34,033 nucleotides of DNA from Microcaldota archaeon (GTDB lineage Archaea; Micrarchaeota; Micrarchaeia; Anstonellales; Bilamarchaeaceae), in assembly GCA_030613375.1 (NCBI GenBank), contig JAUWMC010000008.1, forward strand, positions 1-34,033. Reading direction: 5' to 3'. How positions within the stretch are numbered: the first letter of the stretch is position 1; each line of letters begins with the position of its first letter. Under the pieces are notes generated by a model. That model did not search any database, was not told where the DNA came from, and was given only the letters and a program-made list of their open reading frames with translations. The translations under genes were made by a program, and so were the position numbers. Of the stretch, positions 30,201 through 34,033 are shown one piece after another.

Positions 30201-30234
30201 TTCTCGGGATAAAAGTTTATATGTTCTCGGGTTA
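30201..30234 (-). promoter_or_regulatory. Promoter of the 81-aa gene with paired operator-like repeats
   Basis: On the minus strand TAACCCGAGAA (30224-30234), the TATA box CATATAAAC and TATCCCGAGAA (30201-30211) follow each other. The two repeats differ at one base and are 23 bp apart, bracketing the TATA box as a repressor site would. The distal copy includes the uppP stop codon. Confidence 0.5.
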
Positions 30235-31008
30235 TCCAGGATAATTCAGCATCATTGCCAGAATTCCAAGAAGCAGGCAATATACTCCAAATAGATGGAA
30301 GGTTTTCCTTCCTATGAAATTGAGGAGGATGTGGATTGATGCATATCCCGAGAGGAATGAGCCGATTACTCCTATGGACATAAGACCCCAGTCAATTGAA
30401 TCTGAAGGAGTTTCCAAAAAGAGGAAAAATGTTGCCCCAAAAATCGCAGGTATTGCAAGGAGAAAGGAAAAGGAAGCAGCTTCTTTCCAGCTCATTCCCA
30501 ACTGGAGGCCTGCAGAAATTGTAGTTCCGCTTCTGGAAATTCCCGGGGCTACTGCCAATCCTTGGCCGATTCCCATAGCTATTGCGTTCTTCTCGTTTGG
30601 CTCTGCTTTCTTTGAAGATGAGAATTTTACTGAGAAGAGAATCAATGAAGTAACAACCAGGCCCGCACCCACAAGAAACGGATTAGTATACATGGAAACA
30701 AAGAATCCTTTGAAGGAAAAACCGATTATTGCAGTTGGGATTGAACCTAGAATTATCAAAAGGATTAACTTGAAATCCTTGGATTTTATATCGACTTTCA
30801 GGAGACTAAAAATCATGCCCAGGATCTTTTTTCGGAAGTAGAGTAATACTGCAAGCATTGTCCCTACATGCATTCCCATGTCGTAAATTATTGGAAGTTC
30901 CCCAAAGAAGTAATGCTGTGCTAATGCTAAATGTCCTGAGCTGGAAACAGGAAGCCATTCGGTTATTCCCTGAATTATTGAAAGTATCAGCATTCCCAGA
31001 AAATCCAT
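30232..31008 (-). CDS. uppP: Undecaprenyl-diphosphatase (UppP/BacA)
   Basis: Recycles polyprenyl diphosphate to the monophosphate lipid carrier at the membrane. 258 aa with seven to eight spans. The two active-site loops are intact: IQGITEWLPVSSSGHL near the N-terminus and PGISRSGTTISAGL in the middle. In archaea the substrate is probably a dolichyl-type carrier. The gene starts directly after the nitroreductase stop, so it is translationally linked to it. It could serve glycan building with the GT2 in the window. Confidence 0.95.
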   Translation of the reverse strand: MDFLGMLILSIIQGITEWLPVSSSGHLALAQHYFFGELPIIYDMGMHVGTMLAVLLYFRKKILGMIFSLLKVDIKSKDFKLILLIILGSIPTAIIGFSFKGFFVSMYTNPFLVGAGLVVTSLILFSVKFSSSKKAEPNEKNAIAMGIGQGLAVAPGISRSGTTISAGLQLGMSWKEAASFSFLLAIPAIFGATFFLFLETPSDSIDWGLMSIGVIGSFLSGYASIHILLNFIGRKTFHLFGVYCLLLGILAMMLNYPG

Positions 31009-31548
31009 CTACTCTATCCTCTTTTGTATTTTTGCTTCCCTTGTTTTAGGAGGGGGCCATTGAGTAGGATACCCAAAGATTAGGGGGCAGTATAATTGTT
31101 GGCCTTCGTCTATCCCTATGGAACTGAGGGTTTCTCTGTCCTCTTCAATCTTGTTCATTAAGCCTATGTAGCAGCTCCCTAGGCCCAGCTCATATCCCCT
31201 GAGCATCATGTTTTCTGCTGCCAAAGCGCAGTCATTTTTTGTCCATTTCTCCTTGTCCCCAACCAGAAGTATAAGCAATGGGGCCTCATAGAATATGAGG
31301 TCCTCTTCTGATTCTGCCCTTTTTCCATATTTATCCCCTAGGGAACTCAGCGCTTCTTTTACTTTGCCTGAAAGATCCTTGATCTTCTCCTTGTTTGTGA
31401 TTACAATGTAGCGGACAGGCTGCAGGTTCCTTGCAGAGGGTGCCATTGCACCTGCTTTCAGAAGTTTCTGGATATCTTCTTCAGGAACAGGCTTATCCTG
31501 GTAGCTTCTCACGGATCTCCTGTGGGTTATGCATTCTTCAAGCTCCAT
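31009..31548 (-). CDS. Nitroreductase-family flavoprotein
   Basis: 179 aa. Seen: RRSVRSYQDKPVPEEDIQKLL and AGAMAPSARNLQPVRYIVI, the FMN-binding N-terminal signature, plus GYELGLGSCYIG near the middle. It is an FMN and NAD(P)H-dependent reductase, and the substrate cannot be told from sequence. It is the first gene of a pair with uppP. TATA-like ATAATATTAA (31571-31580, minus strand) lies about 27 nt above the ATG, so the structured element at 31590-31663 is probably a separate transcript. Confidence 0.93.
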   Translation of the reverse strand: MELEECITHRRSVRSYQDKPVPEEDIQKLLKAGAMAPSARNLQPVRYIVITNKEKIKDLSGKVKEALSSLGDKYGKRAESEEDLIFYEAPLLILLVGDKEKWTKNDCALAAENMMLRGYELGLGSCYIGLMNKIEEDRETLSSIGIDEGQQLYCPLIFGYPTQWPPPKTREAKIQKRIE

Positions 31549-31589
31549 GGATAACTATCAGAGAAAAAGATTAATATTATAGAAGTATA

Positions 31590-31663
31590 AGGGCGACTCG
31601 AAAGCTACTCCGGCGGTCATCGGGCAAAGCCCTCTCTCTGGGACGGTCATCTCATTGTCGCCT
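31590..31663 (-). ncRNA. Structured RNA candidate, about 73 nt
   Basis: GGCGAC (31592-31597) and GTCGCC (31657-31662) close the element, plus a G-U pair. Inside is a perfect hairpin GGGC-AAA-GCCC (31622-31632). The 8-mer CGGTCATC occurs twice (31614-31621, 31644-31651). A minus-strand TATA box CTTTATAAA (31685-31693) lies 26 nt from the 5' end, so minus is favoured. It lies in a 153-bp gap with no ORF. It is neither a tRNA nor a clear box C/D RNA. A riboswitch-like leader of the nitroreductase gene is an alternative. Confidence 0.45.
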
Positions 31664-31701
31664 GTAATTATTGCTCATCCGTTGTTTATAAAGGTGTGGG
31701 T

Positions 31702-32049
31702 TCACGGAACAGAACTAGCTGGCCCAGGTTTCGCCAAAGCTTCTTTTTTCTCTTCCAAAGAACCTGCAAATTCCATGCTCAGCTTCAAATCCAGCTCTAT
31801 GAGTTCCTGAACTACGGGATTCTCCTTGTTTAATTTGTATAGCGTAGTGTTTCCGATCTTTCTGCTTGGTTTCACAAGTTCAAACCTCTCTAGAACCGGC
31901 CAGACATTGTATAAAGACGCCCGGGAGATGGTTGCGTTCTCTGCAATCTCTGTTTTTGTGTAATCAAAAATGCTGTTTTCAATCAGGAAATCAACTACAA
32001 GTATCAGAGGCGTATCCCCGAACAGCTTCACAAGTAACGATTCTTCCAT
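31702..32049 (-). CDS. Winged-helix transcription regulator
   Basis: 115 aa. Residues about 10-75 form a winged helix: FLIENSIFDYTKTEIAENATISRASLYNVWPVLERFELV with a wing NTTLYKLN. The C-terminal helix (ELIELDLKLSMEFAGSLEEKK) may dimerise. TATA-like TATATTTATAAAC lies 26 nt above the ATG and is shared with the divergent gene. The inverted repeat in that promoter is a candidate operator for this protein. Confidence 0.84.
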   Translation of the reverse strand: MEESLLVKLFGDTPLILVVDFLIENSIFDYTKTEIAENATISRASLYNVWPVLERFELVKPSRKIGNTTLYKLNKENPVVQELIELDLKLSMEFAGSLEEKKEALAKPGPASSVP

Positions 32050-32070
32050 ACTGTACTAAAGGGTGGAAAT

Positions 32071-32099
32071 GTTTATAAATATATACTTTGAATGTATAT
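32071..32099. promoter_or_regulatory. Shared bidirectional promoter with inverted repeat
   Basis: TTTATAAATATATA (32072-32085) works as a TATA box for the regulator (minus) and for the winged-helix/trm56 pair (plus). The inverted repeat ATATAC/GTATAT (32081-32086, 32094-32099) overlaps the TATA box and the plus-strand start region. Confidence 0.55.
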
Positions 32100-32113
32100 T
32101 ATGGTGGACAGTG

Positions 32114-32386
32114 ATGCCTGATTTGACAGATGATGCTTTTATCCCATGGATCCTGGACAAATTTGCACGCCATGGCTGGTGGAAGGCAAAACACACAAGT
32201 TTTGATAACATTGCGAAGGGTGCCCCGCAACATGTGCGGTCAAAAATAAGCAAGGCTGCAGAAGAGTTAATAAAAAAGAACTTTCTCATCAAAAAGCCTA
32301 CTGGATATGGCACAGAAGTGAGCTTGAATTTCGCCAAGAAAAAGGAAATATTTGAAATAATCAAAAGATGGAAGTTGAAAAAATGA
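32114..32386 (+). CDS. Small winged-helix-like archaeal protein next to trm56
   Basis: 90 aa from ATG 32114 (MPDLTDDAF). The longer track start at 32063 runs through the TATA box. The pattern WWKAKHTSFDNIAKGAPQHVRSKISKAAEELIKKNFLIKKPTGYGTEVSLN looks like a winged helix with basic recognition helix. The GYG-x-VSLN tail fits a small conserved archaeal family that I cannot name with certainty. Nucleic-acid binding is likely. Its TGA overlaps the trm56 ATG (ATGA), so the two are coupled and may act together on tRNA. Confidence 0.78.
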   Translation: MPDLTDDAFIPWILDKFARHGWWKAKHTSFDNIAKGAPQHVRSKISKAAEELIKKNFLIKKPTGYGTEVSLNFAKKKEIFEIIKRWKLKK

Positions 32387-32931
32387 AAAATAGAGAACTC
32401 ATCGTCTTCAGGCTCGGGCACCGCCTTCCCCGTGATGAGAGGATTACAACACACGTTTGCTTAGTTGCAAGAGCTTTTGGAGCCTCTTCAATCTACTATT
32501 CGGGGCAGAAGGACCACTCATTAGAAAAAAGCGTCCGTGGCGTAGTGGATAACTGGGGTGGAAAGTTTTCCATAGAACATGAGAAAAGCCCGCTAAAACT
32601 CCTGAGGGGCCTCAAAAAAGACGGATTTTCCATTGTTCATCTTACCGTATATGGAATGCCTATCGAAGAGAAAAGGGGCATTCTGGCCCGCCTGGAGAAG
32701 GCTGTACTCATCGTCGGAGGAGAAAAGGTCCCTCCGGAAATCTATGAGCTTGCGAATTACAATATCGCGGTGGGAAGCCAGCCGCATTCTGAAGTGGCAG
32801 CGCTCGCAATTGCTTTAGACAGGATAATGGAAGGAAAAGAGCTGGAGAGGGAATTTGACTCTAATTTTAAGGGAAAAATACATTTGGAGCCTTCAGAAAA
32901 AGAAAAGAAAATAAAAAGAAAAGAAGGGTAG
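32383..32931 (+). CDS. trm56: tRNA (cytidine(56)-2'-O)-methyltransferase
   Basis: 182 aa from ATG 32383, the ATGA overlap with the upstream gene. The track's 32368 adds MEVEK and lies inside that gene. Trm56 is an archaeal SPOUT methyltransferase that makes Cm56 in the T loop with SAM. Seen: VFRLGHRLPRDERITTHVCLVARAFGA, SVRGVVDNWGG, VHLTVYG, VGGEKVP and NIAVGSQPHSEVAALAIALDR (SPOUT knot). The last ~25 residues are a lysine-rich tail. Confidence 0.95.
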   Translation: MKNRELIVFRLGHRLPRDERITTHVCLVARAFGASSIYYSGQKDHSLEKSVRGVVDNWGGKFSIEHEKSPLKLLRGLKKDGFSIVHLTVYGMPIEEKRGILARLEKAVLIVGGEKVPPEIYELANYNIAVGSQPHSEVAALAIALDRIMEGKELEREFDSNFKGKIHLEPSEKEKKIKRKEG

Positions 32932-32936
32932 GGAGC

Positions 32937-34033
32937 CTAGTTGCAGGCACCACTCGAACATCCGCTCGGGCAGGTGACCATTCCGGCTTCTATTGGCGCA
33001 TACTCATTGTTTACTGTACAATAGTAGTCCACTACTGTGTTGTCGTTTATGCAGTAGTCGTCATATGTGCCATAATTGCCTTCATAGTCTCCTGTTGCTG
33101 AGCCAGGAGAATAATAATCCGGTCCGTTCTCATCATCTTCACAAAGGTGGGCGGTTTCTGGCTCACAGAACTCCATATAACAGAATCCTCCAGGACAACA
33201 GGGAATTCCAGCTGATGTATACCCTCCACAGAAATCTCCTACATCTGCACACTCCTCGCACTCGTCATTGTCGTTGCAGAAAAGTCCATTGCAGCATTCT
33301 ACTCCAAGCCCACAGGTATCTCCATCTTCTCCACATTCTGTTTCTTCTGCGCAGTGATTATCAAGGCAGATCAGGTCATCGCAGCAGTCTGAATCCTTGT
33401 TGCACCTGTCTCCTTCTTCATCACATGGATTTTCGGGCTCACACTCGAACTCCCAGCACCTGTACCCATCGCAACAAGTAGCTGCACCTGGAGTACAGCT
33501 TCCAGAGGTTTTACAATCAGCGCAAATCCCGTCCAGACAAAATCCTTCGCAGCAGTCATTATCTGTTTTGCAGGTATCACCGGTGTCTATGCATCCGGCA
33601 AGGCACACGTTGTTCAGGCAGAAAAGGGGCTCGCAGCACTCTCCGAGGTCCTGCTCAATCTGTTGTGAGCCTGTCATATAGGTCACAACACCGCAGCCTT
33701 CGGTTTCTTCCTGACAGTCTTCCTCTCCACACAGGTTGTCTACACATTCATAAGGAGGACAACATTCTCCGTAATCTGTATATGCTGCATGGGTCATGAT
33801 GCTTGGGTCCTGTACCTGACCACAAATTTGCCCATAGTCAACACATTCTTCAGGAGGTGTACATACATTGTTTACACACTCATCCGGTGGGCAACAATCG
33901 CCAAGAAATTGCCCGGCAGGTGCACCGGTCACATCTTGTAAGTAACCACAGCCATCTCCGGTTTCAACGCACCCGTTACCTTCACGGCCACAAGTGTTGT
34001 CTACACATTCATAAGGAGGACAACATTCTCCGT
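32937..34033 (-). CDS. Cys-rich knottin-like repeat surface protein, 5' end beyond the window
   Basis: The frame is open from the stop at 32937 to the right edge, so the track's start (33932) is artificial and the gene is partial. Over 360 residues are visible. Repeats of the type CC-x-G-x-C-x-N/D-x-C recur, such as DNDCCEGFCLDGIC and DSDCCDDLICLDNHC, like disulfide-knot modules. The C-terminal ~60 residues (DDYCINDNTVVDYYC...CPSGCSSGACN) match a module common in DPANN surface proteins. No membrane span is in the visible part. It is probably secreted and oxidised, which the window's membrane thioredoxins could help with. Confidence 0.88.
   Translation of the reverse strand, partial: GECCPPYECVDNTCGREGNGCVETGDGCGYLQDVTGAPAGQFLGDCCPPDECVNNVCTPPEECVDYGQICGQVQDPSIMTHAAYTDYGECCPPYECVDNLCGEEDCQEETEGCGVVTYMTGSQQIEQDLGECCEPLFCLNNVCLAGCIDTGDTCKTDNDCCEGFCLDGICADCKTSGSCTPGAATCCDGYRCWEFECEPENPCDEEGDRCNKDSDCCDDLICLDNHCAEETECGEDGDTCGLGVECCNGLFCNDNDECEECADVGDFCGGYTSAGIPCCPGGFCYMEFCEPETAHLCEDDENGPDYYSPGSATGDYEGNYGTYDDYCINDNTVVDYYCTVNNEYAPIEAGMVTCPSGCSSGACN
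33735..33772 (-). repeat. 38-nt exact repeat inside the Cys-rich gene, copy 1
   Basis: These 38 bases are identical to 33996-34033 at the window edge. The period of 261 bp is 87 codons and the frame is kept. The repeat encodes GECCPPYECVDN. It may run on beyond the window. Confidence 0.85.
33996..34033 (-). repeat. 38-nt exact repeat inside the Cys-rich gene, copy 2
   Basis: Identical to 33735-33772 and cut by the window edge. It shows recent duplication of a module of about 87 codons. Confidence 0.85.

Noticed and set aside
31590-31663. tRNA or canonical box C/D sRNA at this site
   Set aside because: The length fits a tRNA, but there is no T arm or anticodon arm. No RTGATGA/CTGA pair sits in the proper order.
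1-34033. CRISPR array or cas genes
   Set aside because: No regularly spaced direct repeats of 24-40 nt and no Cas-like ORFs were seen. The repeat in the Cys-rich gene is coding and in frame.

Overview
The window reads as chromosome of a small-genome archaeon. Archaea-only or archaeal-type informational genes are present: TATA-binding protein, RNA polymerase subunit Rpo4 (rpoF), ribosomal protein L21e, DUF655, proteasome alpha subunit, archaeal UMP kinase, the tRNA C56 2'-O-methyltransferase Trm56, and a PIN-ATPase-KH protein. Most genes have a TATA-like box about 25 nt upstream of the start codon (leaderless type), with GGTG/GAGGTG ribosome sites inside operons. Very tight packing, Cys-rich repeat proteins and many small membrane or Glu/Lys-rich orphans suggest a DPANN lineage (Diapherotrites-like is my guess). 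Sequence reading alone cannot fix the phylum.

Layout. 1-1.4 kb: a solitary IS200/IS605-type tnpB with a relocated RuvC-II glutamate and a hairpin at its 3' end. 1.4-2.2 kb: tRNA-Gly(GCC), a cluster of four stem-loops, a small coiled-coil gene and tRNA-Leu(CAG). 2.2-5.7 kb: a lipoprotein-like helical protein, a small membrane operon whose second gene is broken by an in-frame TGA, a LUD-domain protein, an isolated 5S rRNA and a membrane protein. 5.7-8.9 kb: PIN-ATPase overlapping a Sua5/TsaC (t6A) gene, facing a stomatin/SPFH gene. 8.8-13.6 kb: orphans, including a dual zinc-ribbon protein and a 1141-aa bitopic protein. 13.6-15.6 kb: a membrane thioredoxin overlapping proC, and a MazG/HisE-like pyrophosphatase tail-to-tail with a eukaryote-like dCMP deaminase.

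15.7-17.0 kb: a Fic AMP-transferase gene bracketed by copies of one 9-mer (GTGACTACA), followed by a 324-bp gene-free stretch with palindromes and a repeat shared with the tRNA-Leu region. 17-20.2 kb: a Ca2+-type P-ATPase overlapping a DUF457/YdjM membrane hydrolase. 20.2-23.3 kb: a membrane orphan, psmA, a Cys-rich membrane protein, pyrH and a two-TM protein. 23.3-25.8 kb: the operon rpl21e-rpoF-DUF655 ending in tRNA-Val(TAC), divergent from tbp-DUF59-PC4-like. 25.8-29.1 kb: Hsp20, a TRAM protein, a 46-aa gene, a thioredoxin-like membrane protein and a processive GT2.

29.2-34.0 kb: ferredoxin and cobalamin adenosyltransferase, a small orphan, nitroreductase-uppP, a structured-RNA candidate, a winged-helix regulator, a winged-helix/trm56 pair, and a truncated giant knottin-like Cys-repeat protein that runs off the right edge. 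The most promising oddities are the Fic cassette with its repeats, the tnpB active-site rearrangement, the 16-bp palindrome found twice, near-identical DNA segments in the two halves of tbp, and the structured RNA candidate at 31.6 kb.
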